Of a stretch of 64,000 nt of DNA, positions 33,910 to 42,718 are shown piece after piece. Origin of the DNA: JAJZIH01 sp021785265 (GTDB taxonomy: Bacteria; Pseudomonadota; Gammaproteobacteria; JAKAQQ01); the NCBI GenBank assembly GCA_027338645.1, contig DAHWSH010000057.1:1-64000 (forward strand), given 5' to 3'. The position numbers and the translations under genes were made by a program. How positions within the stretch are numbered: position 1 is the first letter of the stretch; each line of letters opens with the position of its first letter. The notes under the pieces are model-generated. The model was not told the origin of the DNA and did not search any database. It saw nothing but the letters and a program-made list of their open reading frames with translations.

Positions 33910-36900
33910 GTGTTGCACCGCTCTTTTGTCCATCTTGATGTCCATACGGAGTTCTCGCTTGTAGATAGCGTCATCCAGATCCCCGACTTAGTTCGGGTCG
34001 CTCGTGAGCTGGACATGCCTGCCATTGCTGTCACGGATCTGGGCAACCTTTTTGGGGCTGTCAAGTTTTTTGAAAATGCAGTGGCGCAGGGGATCAAGCC
34101 ACTTGTGGGAGTTGAAATCAGTCTGGTCACGGACGAAGTCCATAACCCCGGAGAGAAAATCCGAGTTCTGTGCTGCAATCGGGGTGGTTATCAAAATCTC
34201 TGCCGAATACTCGATGCAAGAGCTAATCCTCAAGAGGGCATTGCGAGCCCGGTACGGAAAAGTGCCCTGCTGGAGGGCCCCCTGAGCGGATTGGTGATTA
34301 TGGCCGGTGCAGAAAGTACCATCGGGCGGCATGCTCTTCTGGATCAGGAAATGGAAGCTCAACGAGAAATCGAACGGTGGGCACGAATTGCCGGAGCGAA
34401 TTTTTACCTGGCCGTTTCTCGGATTGGGTACCCTCAGGAGGCGCTCTTAAATGCCCGGTTGTCTCATTTGGCTGAACGGAGCAGTATCCCGCTGGTTGCG
34501 ACCAATGCGGTCCGATTTCTGGCCCCGGATGATTATGAAGCCCACGAAGCTCGGGTCTGCATCCAGCACGGCTGGGTTCTGAACGATCCAGGACGGGAAC
34601 GCCGATATACGGAGCAGCAGTATCTGAAATCGGGAAACGAGATGGAGGAGTTGTTCTCGGACTGGAGTGAGGCACTTTCCAATACCCTAGAAGTGGCAAG
34701 GCAGTGTAATTTTGAATTTTCGATGAACCGGGTTTTGTTACCGGCTTACCCGGTTCCGGTGGGGCAGGGCGAGGAAGACACGCTGCGTCAAAAAACCGTG
34801 AACGGTTTCACAAAACGAATCGAGCGGATCCAAATCCGTCGAGGTTCCGCCTTTCAGGAAGAGTCCTATCGGGCCCGACTTGAAACAGAACTCGGCGTTA
34901 TTGGACGGATGGGATTTGCCGGATATTTCCTGATTGTCTCGGATTTTATTGATTGGGCCCGATCCCAGTCCATCCCGGTGGGTCCGGGCCGGGGATCGGG
35001 GGCTGGCTCCCTGGTGGCCTATTCGCTTGGGATCACGGATCTCGACCCATTGGAGCATGGGTTGTTGTTTGAGCGTTTTCTGAATCCGGAACGGGTGACG
35101 ATGCCTGACTTTGATGTGGACTTCTGTATCGAAGGACGGGATCAGGTGATTCGTTATGTGGAACAACGCTATGGCCGAAACCAGGTTGCCCAGATTGCGA
35201 CGTTTGGGACGATGGCGGCCAGGGCCGTGGTTCGGGATGTCGTGAGGGTTTTGGGCATGCCCTATGGTTTTGCCGATCGACTGGCAAAACTGATTCCATT
35301 CGAGCTTCACATGACACTCGATCGTGCGCTTGAGGAGGAATCGGACCTGAAATCCTGGTATACCTCAGATGAGATGGTCAAAACCGTCATTGACTTGGGA
35401 AGAAAACTGGAGGGTCGTGTCCGTTCGGTGGGTAAACATGCCGGTGGTGTCGTGATTGCACCCACGTCACTGACGGACTATCTGCCCCTATTTGCCGATA
35501 CTGATTCCGAAGGTTTCGTGACGCAATACGATAAAGATGATCTTGAGCACTTGGGACTGGTCAAGTTCGATTTTCTGGGTTTAACGACGCTTACGATCAT
35601 TGACCGGACCATCCGTCGAATCCAGTTGCTTAAGGATCACGAAAGCTTCACCTTGGATCAGATCTCAATGCAAGATACAGCGACTTTCCGTCTTCTTCAG
35701 TCGTGTGAAACAACAGCCATTTTCCAACTGGAGTCGCGTGGCATGAGAGACCTGATCCGGCGCCTCAAACCAGACCGGTTTGATGATATCGTCGCCTTGG
35801 TCGCTTTGTTTCGCCCGGGACCTCTGCAGTCAGGCATGGTCAATGACTTTATCAACCGTAAACATGGGTTGGCTCCGATCACGTATCTTCACCCCACGTT
35901 GAAGCCCATTCTTGCAGATACCTATGGGGTCATCTTGTATCAAGAGCAAGTCATGCAGATCGCTCAGGATCTCGCAGGTTATACCTTGGGGGCAGCAGAC
36001 CTTCTGAGGCGGGCCATGGGCAAGAAAAAGCCTGAGGAGATGGCACAGCAACGGGGTGTTTTTGTTTCAGGAGCCGTGTTTCGGAAGATACCGAAATCAA
36101 CGGCGGATGAAATCTTTGATTTGATGGAAAAGTTTGCCGGCTATGGATTTAACAAGTCTCACTCTGTGGCTTACGCCTTGCTGGCCTACCAGACGGCTTG
36201 GCTCAAGGCCCATTTTCCTGCCCCTTTTATGGCATCCGTTCTCACGGCAGAAATGAGCCACCTTGAAAAATTGCCACCTCTCCTAACCGACTGTGCAAAG
36301 AAGCATCTTCAAATTCTGCCTCCTGATATCAATTACTCGGGGTATGGATTCTTGGTCGAAGGGGAGGGGATTCGCTACGGATTGGGCGCGATCAAGGGAG
36401 TGGGACAATCGTTTTCGGAATCGGTTATGCGAACGAGATCGACTACTCCTTTTGCAAGCCTCGAGGACTTCTGTCAGCGCATGGGTCCTGTCCTGAACCG
36501 TCGAACGTTTGAAGCTTTGATCAAATCAGGTGCATTTGACTGCTTTGGAACTCCGCGCGGCCCTCTGCTTGGCCGGATGGATTCACTGATGGCACTGGCA
36601 GAGCAGTATGTTCGTTCAGATCATCAGAATGATTTTTTTGGCTTACCCGGTGAAGCACGGTACGATGCGACTCCTGCCGCTCAGCAATGTCTATCTGGGA
36701 GAGAGAGCTTCCTCGAAACCTTAGAACAGGAAAAGGAGGTCCTTGGTTTTTACCTGAGTGGACACCCCATGGAACTCTATCGTCAGGAATGGAGCGATCT
36801 CGGTTTGTCCCCTCTCTCTGAATCTCTTCGCTTGGCGGAAGACGTTGCAGCGCCTTTTCTTCTGACAGCAGGAGGGTTGCTTGATTCCATGCGCTGGAAG

Positions 36901-37434
36901 CTGGATCGTGGACACGGGTTCCTGGAAGATGGAACCGGACGTATTGAAGTCGTTTTTTTTGGTGAGGATTTGGTCAAGCAAAGCAAGCAACTTGCCCTCA
37001 ATGCGCCTGTGGTGGTTCATGGATCATTGGGTTTCGATGAGTTTGCTGGGGACTGGAGATTCAGAGTCAAAACGATTGATCCGTATGAACAATGGCGTTC
37101 GGCAAGCTGCCGTTTTCTGGTTTTGTCGTGGGAAGATCACCCGGAAGCCCATGAATTCCCTGCCGAGCAAGTGACTGAGCTCTTACAGCAGCATCAAGGC
37201 GGGGCGACGGGGCTTCGCATCCACTATACGACACAAGGGATTCGAGCGGTATTGCAGCCTCGTGAAGAAATGACGATTCGGCTCTCGTCCAATCTACTGG
37301 ATGCACTCAGAAATCTTTTAGGTGCTCGGTCCATTCACTTTGTACCCTGGAAAAAACCAGCCTCTGGATTTAAAAATGTGGGCTCGAGAACTACGCGGAC
37401 AATTGGTGCTCGTGGTTGGGTCGCGAGTCGCTGA
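33910..37434 (+). CDS. dnaE: DNA polymerase III alpha subunit
   Basis: Replicative C-family polymerase. The 1174-residue protein has the PHP domain (FVHLDVHTEFSL), the palm motif PGRGSGAGSL, catalytic Asp400 and Asp402 in MPDFDVDFC and Asp554 in VKFDFLGL, the beta-clamp-binding and helix-hairpin-helix regions, and a C-terminal OB fold (about 970-1070). The clamp motif region QNDFFGLP lies near 905. The frame is open 51 codons further up through rnhB; GTG at 33910 is chosen since GAGG is five bases before it and homology begins there. It is the last gene of the supercluster. Confidence 0.95.
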   Translation: MLHRSFVHLDVHTEFSLVDSVIQIPDLVRVARELDMPAIAVTDLGNLFGAVKFFENAVAQGIKPLVGVEISLVTDEVHNPGEKIRVLCCNRGGYQNLCRILDARANPQEGIASPVRKSALLEGPLSGLVIMAGAESTIGRHALLDQEMEAQREIERWARIAGANFYLAVSRIGYPQEALLNARLSHLAERSSIPLVATNAVRFLAPDDYEAHEARVCIQHGWVLNDPGRERRYTEQQYLKSGNEMEELFSDWSEALSNTLEVARQCNFEFSMNRVLLPAYPVPVGQGEEDTLRQKTVNGFTKRIERIQIRRGSAFQEESYRARLETELGVIGRMGFAGYFLIVSDFIDWARSQSIPVGPGRGSGAGSLVAYSLGITDLDPLEHGLLFERFLNPERVTMPDFDVDFCIEGRDQVIRYVEQRYGRNQVAQIATFGTMAARAVVRDVVRVLGMPYGFADRLAKLIPFELHMTLDRALEEESDLKSWYTSDEMVKTVIDLGRKLEGRVRSVGKHAGGVVIAPTSLTDYLPLFADTDSEGFVTQYDKDDLEHLGLVKFDFLGLTTLTIIDRTIRRIQLLKDHESFTLDQISMQDTATFRLLQSCETTAIFQLESRGMRDLIRRLKPDRFDDIVALVALFRPGPLQSGMVNDFINRKHGLAPITYLHPTLKPILADTYGVILYQEQVMQIAQDLAGYTLGAADLLRRAMGKKKPEEMAQQRGVFVSGAVFRKIPKSTADEIFDLMEKFAGYGFNKSHSVAYALLAYQTAWLKAHFPAPFMASVLTAEMSHLEKLPPLLTDCAKKHLQILPPDINYSGYGFLVEGEGIRYGLGAIKGVGQSFSESVMRTRSTTPFASLEDFCQRMGPVLNRRTFEALIKSGAFDCFGTPRGPLLGRMDSLMALAEQYVRSDHQNDFFGLPGEARYDATPAAQQCLSGRESFLETLEQEKEVLGFYLSGHPMELYRQEWSDLGLSPLSESLRLAEDVAAPFLLTAGGLLDSMRWKLDRGHGFLEDGTGRIEVVFFGEDLVKQSKQLALNAPVVVHGSLGFDEFAGDWRFRVKTIDPYEQWRSASCRFLVLSWEDHPEAHEFPAEQVTELLQQHQGGATGLRIHYTTQGIRAVLQPREEMTIRLSSNLLDALRNLLGARSIHFVPWKKPASGFKNVGSRTTRTIGARGWVASR

Positions 37435-37506
37435 TCGTCTCACCACCCCGTTTACACCAAAGGATCCATTGGATTTCCACTGACCCGTTCCTTTATTAAA
37501 AACGAC

Positions 37507-37535
37507 CGGTAGCGTTTTCTACCGCGGCCTATTTT
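37507..37535 (+). terminator. Possible terminator after dnaE
   Basis: CGGTAG (37507-37512) pairs with CTACCG (37519-37524) around CGTTTT, followed six bases later by TTTT. It is short and the T-run is displaced, so efficiency is doubtful. It lies 73 bases after the dnaE stop. Confidence 0.35.
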
Positions 37536-37574
37536 GTGGGGGTGTGGAAGGCCTGATGCTCGCTTGTGGATTTT

Positions 37575-38036
37575 TTATCGCGAACCCCACCGCTTCGGTT
37601 TCGGCGCCGTCTTTTCAATGCGGGTCAGGATAGCCCGCAGAATCGGTCCCAGCCGAGACAGCTCGGATCGGTGTTGCAAGCTGAGTGTTGAAAGCACTCG
37701 TTCACCCTTTCGGGTCAGGTACAAAAACACCTGACGTCGGTCCTGTTTCCCCTGCTCTCGGTCGATCCAGCCTCCTCGCACGAGGCGGTTGATGAGTCCA
37801 ACAGCACTGTGCGGACGGATTCCAATCCATTTGGCGAGATCCCCGATCGTCGTGCCATGCTCTTGACTGGCACGAATTGCGAGGAGAGCCTGATGTTGCT
37901 GAGCAGTCAGCCCAGCACGGCGCGCTGCTGTTTCACTGAATGCCAGGAAACGTCGAATATGATGTCGGAAGTGCGCGAGCAGGTGGTAATCTGCGGTTTG
38001 GAGAGCAGCTGATTTCATGGGTTTCATGGATCTCAT
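37575..38036 (-). CDS. MarR-family transcriptional regulator
   Basis: Winged-helix dimeric regulator of about 153 residues. Visible parts are an N-terminal dimerisation helix (HLLAHFRHHIRRFLAF), LTAQQHQALLAI, the recognition region TTIGDLAKWIGIRPHSAVGLINRLVRGGWIDRE and the wing DRRQVFLYLTRKGERVL, then a C-terminal helix. Three in-frame ATGs occur at 38036, 38027 and 38018; the first is given but none has a strong ribosome site. MarR proteins usually control an adjacent divergent gene, but upstream here lies transposon debris, so the target has probably been lost or is distant. Its ligand cannot be inferred. Confidence 0.85.
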   Translation of the reverse strand: MRSMKPMKSAALQTADYHLLAHFRHHIRRFLAFSETAARRAGLTAQQHQALLAIRASQEHGTTIGDLAKWIGIRPHSAVGLINRLVRGGWIDREQGKQDRRQVFLYLTRKGERVLSTLSLQHRSELSRLGPILRAILTRIEKTAPKPKRWGSR

Positions 38037-38162
38037 GAAAAGTGCCCCATGTCCAAGGTGCTGGATGCGACAGTCGAATCTATCATAGCCCATTCTCGAG
38101 CACTTGTGATAAATTTGCTGTGCGGTTCGAGGGTTTTTTCTTGCGGGTGCGATCAAAATTAA

Positions 38163-38195
38163 GGTAGGTGGACTCAACTCTGAAGTGCAACATCA
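38163..38195. repeat. Possible insertion-sequence end
   Basis: The segment reading GGTGGACTCAACTCTGAAGT and then GCAACATCAC resembles terminal repeats I remember from IS30-type elements. No matching inverted copy was found on the other side of the island, so it may be a solo remnant. It borders the decayed ISL3 transposase. Confidence 0.25.
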
Positions 38196-39519
38196 CTGAC
38201 GAGCCCAGGGGGCAAACTGCGGTCGCATCGGACGCACTTTCTTCATCATCGGCACGCCGTAGCCAATGGCTTCGTCCGGCAGGCTATAACCCAACACAAC
38301 CGGCTCAGGCTCAGACTCTCGCTTGCGCTCGAACCGTGGCCGCTTCTGTTTATTGCTGTGGATGCCCTCGGTGAATAGAATCTTGGCTCTCGCGCCTCGA
38401 ACGAATAGCCATGGCCCAGCCGGTTCATGACGCGGATGAGGCTGTTCAGCGACTCCGTGTAGGCGTTCGTCACCGGATGCTCGAAGTAGTTGAGGGTGAA
38501 CGGCTGCCAGAGGGTGAAGGCTCGGATCAGGTCGGCGAAGTAGGGTCTGATCTCGGTCGAGATGCCCCTGTGCCATGCCTCATAGCTCCACATGGCTTCC
38601 TCTGGCGCCCGGCCTCGTAGATGGCGTAGAAGGGCTCCTTGAGTCTGTACGCCTCTTTCAAGGCCGGCTAGTTTTTCATCCAGCCGTCAAGGTTCAGGCG
38701 CTCTTCATCGCTCAATGTGCGCTCGCGCTTCAAGAGCACGAAGCGATCGTGCATCAGTCCGCGCTCCTGTTTCAGCGTCAGTTCGGCCCGCAATTCATTG
38801 TGGGCCTTCTCCAGTGCGTCGTTCGCCATCCTGACGAGGTGGAACTTGTCGATGACGATGGCGGCGTCCGGCAGTACCGCACTCACCGCATCGCGGTAGG
38901 GTGTCCACATATTCATCGTCACGTACTGCACCGTGTCCCGGTACGGCATCTTGAACAGGTACTTCGCCACCGTGTCTTTGTTCCGGTTGTGGAGCATGTC
39001 CACGATGCTGTTGTTCTGGATGTTCGAGACGACGCATCGCGGCTTGTTGATGATGTGGATTTCGCCGATGCCCATCCACTTCGGCGTCTCGAAGTGGACG
39101 GTCTGCTCAAGCTCGTTGATGTAGTCGCGGAAGATGTTGTGGATCGTTCCCTCGACCACGCCGGTTTCGTCGGCCAGCGAGGTGAAGATGCGCTTCGACG
39201 CCTGCTGCCCGATCCACTTCACCAGCCGGTCGGTCATCATCCGGTTCTCGGCCAGCACGGGCCGCGCCTGCGAGAATGTCTTGCCGCAGGCTTGGCAGCG
39301 TAGCCGCTTGGTGTCGATCTAGATGCCCACGCGCTTGCCGTGCATGGGCAAGTCCTTGAACACCTGCTCGCGGGTGCCCCACGAGGTCAATCGGTCAAAC
39401 TGGCAATGCAGGCAGGAAGATGTCACGTCCACCGGCGCCGCTCTGACGTGGTAGTCGTGGTCGGTTTACTCCACACGCAGCACCGGGTACTGCGGGAGGT
39501 TCAGGATGTTGGCTGGCAT
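38193..39519 (-). pseudogene. ISL3-family transposase, inactivated
   Basis: Read from the ATG at 39519, the minus strand gives a zinc-ribbon start (CLHCQ and RCQACGKTF), then an ISL3-type helix-turn-helix and DDE core: ADETGVVEGTIHNIFRDY, GIGEIHIINKPRCVVSNI, DAAIVIDKFHLVRMANDAL and later NAYTESLNSLIRVMNRLGHGYSFEA. Three in-frame stops interrupt it (after LRVE, after KRVGI and after GWMKN) and at least two frame changes occur near 38590 and 38410, with the tail continuing in another frame as RAKILFTEG. The element is therefore dead. The long antisense plus-strand frame at 38575-39303 is a shadow of it. Confidence 0.85.
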
Positions 39520-39656
39520 GGATCAAGCTTCTCCATGCTGGCGAGGTGCGGCGTCGACCAATCGGCATAGGTGGTGTTCGGCACGTCAAGCGTAGCCCGG
39601 ATCATGTCGGCGACGGACTGGCCCGTCACGTCCCACACGGCATTGCCGCCATTGCA
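39501..39656 (-). pseudogene. Orphan coding fragment between transposase and toxin-like gene
   Basis: One minus-strand frame encodes NAVWDVTGQSVADMIRATL followed by DVPNTTYADWSTPHLASMEK and then runs into the start of the transposase, ending at a TGA at 39501-39503. The peptide has protein-like composition but no start codon and no family I recognise. It looks like the C-terminal piece of a gene cut when the ISL3 element inserted. Confidence 0.35.
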
Positions 39657-39698
39657 CCTTGTCTGCAGTCGGCATCGTGGCGATGTTCAATGGATCAA

Positions 39699-40424
39699 TC
39701 ATGGCTCCATTCCATGGTCATCGGAACGATCAGCATCAAGATCGCACACCCGGTCGAAGATAACGGTTGAAAGGCACGAACAAGCCGCTTTAACCGCCTG
39801 CCAGTCATGCCAGCGAGGATCAAGGTTTTTGTACTCGCTGAGTTCGGTTTCTTCCAAGTCGTAGGGGAGCGCGTTGGCAAGCTGGACCTGCAATTGCTGT
39901 AGCGGCGATTCACCGCTGTCCTGCTGGTAGAGTCGGTCAAATAATTGCAGCGCGTGGGCAACGCTCGCATCGCCCATGTGACCTGCCAAGGCCACGAAGT
40001 CGAGATAATCCCGCGTGGCGTTGCGCTTGAGGATCAACACGCCCTTGATGCGCAGAATCTCACCTTCGGTCGGAACGGTAATTCGCGCACCGTGGTAATC
40101 CACTACTGTCGTTTCCAACGGTTCGTCGCGGATAAGCTGGCGAACCCCGGTTTCGATGCCATCGAGACTGCCAAGGATTTGCACGGGGCGTTGCACGCGA
40201 GCCGTTTTCCAGCCAGCGACCGACTCAAGCTCGGACAGCACTTCGTCAAAGCGGTGACGCAGATCGGGCAGCACATGGTCAGCGTCACGGGAAAAACGAT
40301 GCGCTGCGTGGATCGCCGAGGCGGTTCCCCCGACCAGCACGGCATCCGGCAGGATGCGCTGGAGCCGTGCGGCAGAGGAGAGGACAAGTTCCCAGTCAGG
40401 TAGTGGTGCGGTGTTGTTCGGCAT
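39699..40424 (-). CDS. Nucleotidyltransferase, AbiEii/AbiGii toxin-like
   Basis: A 241-residue protein with the minimal nucleotidyltransferase core: VLVGGTASAIHAAHRFSRDADHV (Gly-Gly at 32-33, acidic residues Asp47 and Asp49) and a later LRIKGVLILKRNATRDYLDFVALA helix, the pattern of AbiEii-type proteins, which act as toxins of type IV-like or related pairs by modifying tRNA or other targets with nucleotides. The start ATG at 40424 lies within the end of the small upstream gene (29-base overlap), as in toxin-antitoxin pairs. The family and the small partner are seen; toxicity is inference. Confidence 0.7.
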   Translation of the reverse strand: MPNNTAPLPDWELVLSSAARLQRILPDAVLVGGTASAIHAAHRFSRDADHVLPDLRHRFDEVLSELESVAGWKTARVQRPVQILGSLDGIETGVRQLIRDEPLETTVVDYHGARITVPTEGEILRIKGVLILKRNATRDYLDFVALAGHMGDASVAHALQLFDRLYQQDSGESPLQQLQVQLANALPYDLEETELSEYKNLDPRWHDWQAVKAACSCLSTVIFDRVCDLDADRSDDHGMEP

Positions 40425-40659
40425 AGTGCATCCAGAAGTGATGGCGTTGAGCGTAAGGATTGGAGGCGTAAGGGCGGCACACGCGATCCACCTTGTCCAG
40501 CAGGGCACGGTCGGACAAAGCTGCCCGGCGCAGTTCCGCCCACTCACTCCATCGACCGCGTGAAATCACGTCGTCGATAGCGGCGAGAGTGAAACGTTCA
40601 TGGTTGAGGTGGCGATGAAGCATGGCGAACAACGCACTTTTGCGATTGTCGATAATCAC
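40396..40659 (-). CDS. Small protein preceding the nucleotidyltransferase, antitoxin candidate
   Basis: An 87-residue protein starting with GTG at 40659 (a later ATG at 40623 is possible). It is charged and helical-looking, rich in Arg, His and Asp (NHERFTLAAIDDVISRGRW, RPYASNPYAQRHHFW), with no family I recognise and no membrane segment. It overlaps the nucleotidyltransferase gene by 29 bases, so the two are coupled; the upstream, smaller position fits an antitoxin. Confidence 0.55.
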   Translation of the reverse strand: MIIDNRKSALFAMLHRHLNHERFTLAAIDDVISRGRWSEWAELRRAALSDRALLDKVDRVCRPYASNPYAQRHHFWMHYAEQHRTTT

Positions 40660-40771
40660 ATCTTACGTAAACAGGGGGACAGAAACAACACGGTTTTGCG
40701 ATTTTAATTGCCTGTGCTTTGTGCTCATTGCGGGCTTGCCCAACCCACTTTTACGAATACCTCAAAATTAA

Positions 40772-40792
40772 ATATATCGTGATAAGATATAT
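40772..40792. promoter_or_regulatory. AT-rich palindrome upstream of clcA
   Basis: ATATATC (40772-40778) and GATATAT (40786-40792) form a perfect seven-base inverted repeat around GTGATAA, in a local AT-rich patch that also supplies -10-like TATATT. It lies 34-54 bases before clcA and could be an operator for a dimeric regulator such as the MarR protein of this island. Confidence 0.45.
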
Positions 40793-40825
40793 ATTTTGGA
40801 AACCGCCAGCCAGCCTGAAACCCCC

Positions 40826-42484
40826 ATGACTCACCGTCTTCGCCAAAAACCGTCTCCACTCGCGGATTATTCACCGGGGCAACGTGTTTTTTTTCTCAGC
40901 CTGTTGGCCCTTCCCATCGGGACCTTATCTGCTTTCATGGGTTGGCTTTTGCTCAAAATGATCGCCTTTGTCATCAATCTGGCCTATGGATCGCGGTTGA
41001 GTGTTACACATCTGTCCATACCGAATTACTTGCCCTGGACTTCGGTTTTCATTCCCGTGATCGGGGGCCTGATTGTGGGTTTTCTGGCTCGATTTGGATC
41101 TCAGGCGATTCGTGGGCATGGAATTCCCGAGGCCATGGAATCGATTGTAGAAAATGGAAGCTGTGTTCCACCTCGCCTGGCGTGGCTTAAACCTCTTGCG
41201 TCTGCGATCAGTATCGGTACGGGCGGTCCTTTTGGTGCTGAAGGCCCGATCATTGTGAGTGGAGGCTCACTCGGATCGATTGTGGGCCAACTGCTTCCCT
41301 TGAACGACGACGAACGAAAGATCTGCCTGGCAGCCGGTGCGGCAGGGGGTATGTCCATCATCTTTGGGACCCCGATTGCCGCTGTCCTGCTGGCTGTAGA
41401 GCTTCTGCTTTTCGAATGGAAGCCGCAAAGCCTGATACCCGTCTCGCTGGCAGCAGGGGTTGCCCAAGCGTGGCGTCCGCTTCTGGTCGGATCTCATCCC
41501 ATGTTTGCTATGACAGTGACCTCCGTTCTGCCGCCGGTGGATCTGTTCTGGTGCCTGCTGGTCGGGTTCGTGGGCGCGATTCTGGCCATTGGTCTTACAT
41601 GGTTGGTCTACCGCTGGGAAGGAGTTTTCCAAAAACTGCCGTTGCACTGGATGTGGTGGCCGGCTCTAGGGGGGATTTTTATTGGGCTCATCGGCTGGAT
41701 GGAACCCAGAGCCCTGGGCGTGGGTTACCACAATATCCGGGCCCTGCTGAACGGACGGCTCGTCACGAACCAGATTTTGCGGCTGTTTTTGGCCAAGTCA
41801 GCGGTCTGGACCTTGGCCTTGGGGTCGGGCACGGCCGGCGGGGTTTTGGCTCCGCTCGCCATGATTGGTGCCTCTGCAGGGCAGCTGATGGGGACCTGGA
41901 TCCCGGTTGGAAACCCCTCCCTTTGGGCACTGCTGATGATGGCCAGTGTGATGGGGGCAGCTATGCGGGCGCCCCTGACGGCCATTTTTTTTGGATATGA
42001 AGTGACCGGGAATGCCCATGCTTTACTTCCACTCTTGATGACCGTCATGGTTGCGCATCTGTTCTGCGTGAAGTGGGTGAAGCGTTCCATCATGACCGAA
42101 AAAGTCGCGCACCAGGGTATTCACATTCAACAGGAAATGGCAACGGACGTGCTGAATGTCCGGCTCGCTCGCGACGTGATCCAAATGAAGCAAAAAAATC
42201 AAGTCGAGGAACCACCGTCTCGGCCTGAAACCGTCTTGCAAGATCCGGGGGTCGATGAAAATCTGTCCTTGATGGGTGTGATCGAGTATATGGACCTGAA
42301 TCATCTGGATTCGGTGTCAGTGAAAACGGGAAGCACTGGTGAGGTCTTGGGTTCAATCGGCAGAACCGATCTCCTGGATTTTCTGGCCCGGCTTCGACGG
42401 TTGAGTCGAGTCCGGAGGAGAGTGCTTGGAATCCGGCACTCCAGCCGTGGCATGGACCAGTCTGGAGCGCGGGATCCCGTTTAA
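40826..42484 (+). CDS. clcA: ClC-family chloride channel or chloride/proton antiporter
   Basis: Inner-membrane anion transporter. The 552-residue protein has the ClC filter motifs: RGHGIPEAME (family GSGIPE), GGPFGAEGP with the gating Glu at about 139, and the later GSGTAGGVLAPLAMIGASAG, over about 10-12 helical segments. A 100-residue cytoplasmic tail contains one weak CBS-like half (VDENLSLMGVIEYMDLNHLDSV). Bacterial ClCs of this type often help acid resistance by exchanging chloride and protons. ATG at 40826 is used; an in-frame TTG at 40796 adds ten residues. Neither has a clear ribosome site. Whether it is channel or antiporter is not decided by sequence alone. Confidence 0.9.
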   Translation: MTHRLRQKPSPLADYSPGQRVFFLSLLALPIGTLSAFMGWLLLKMIAFVINLAYGSRLSVTHLSIPNYLPWTSVFIPVIGGLIVGFLARFGSQAIRGHGIPEAMESIVENGSCVPPRLAWLKPLASAISIGTGGPFGAEGPIIVSGGSLGSIVGQLLPLNDDERKICLAAGAAGGMSIIFGTPIAAVLLAVELLLFEWKPQSLIPVSLAAGVAQAWRPLLVGSHPMFAMTVTSVLPPVDLFWCLLVGFVGAILAIGLTWLVYRWEGVFQKLPLHWMWWPALGGIFIGLIGWMEPRALGVGYHNIRALLNGRLVTNQILRLFLAKSAVWTLALGSGTAGGVLAPLAMIGASAGQLMGTWIPVGNPSLWALLMMASVMGAAMRAPLTAIFFGYEVTGNAHALLPLLMTVMVAHLFCVKWVKRSIMTEKVAHQGIHIQQEMATDVLNVRLARDVIQMKQKNQVEEPPSRPETVLQDPGVDENLSLMGVIEYMDLNHLDSVSVKTGSTGEVLGSIGRTDLLDFLARLRRLSRVRRRVLGIRHSSRGMDQSGARDPV

Positions 42485-42718
42485 GCAGGAAAAGATTCCT
42501 GTGCCGAGCCTGGGTCGGGCTGGATCACGGAATTTTTGAGCCAGAGTTTTCCTGGAGCCTCCCATTCGGTGTTCGAGTGATCAGGAAGTGTTCCCGACCC
42601 GTATTTCTTGCCTGGAACTCTGGCACAATAACCGGGTAGGCCTGCAGGCTGGTGTCTCGAAATCACGAAACCGATAGCCTGTAGCGTGTGGGTGGTTGAC
42701 CTCGGGGAAACCTTGTAA

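Noticed and set aside
38575..39303. 242-residue plus-strand open frame across the ISL3 region
   Set aside because: It is antisense to the clearly readable ISL3 transposase core; its His/Val/Asp-rich composition is that of a shadow frame.
42486..42501. CAGGAA-AAGA-TTCCTG hairpin after clcA as a terminator
   Set aside because: The stem is only six pairs and no T-run follows directly.
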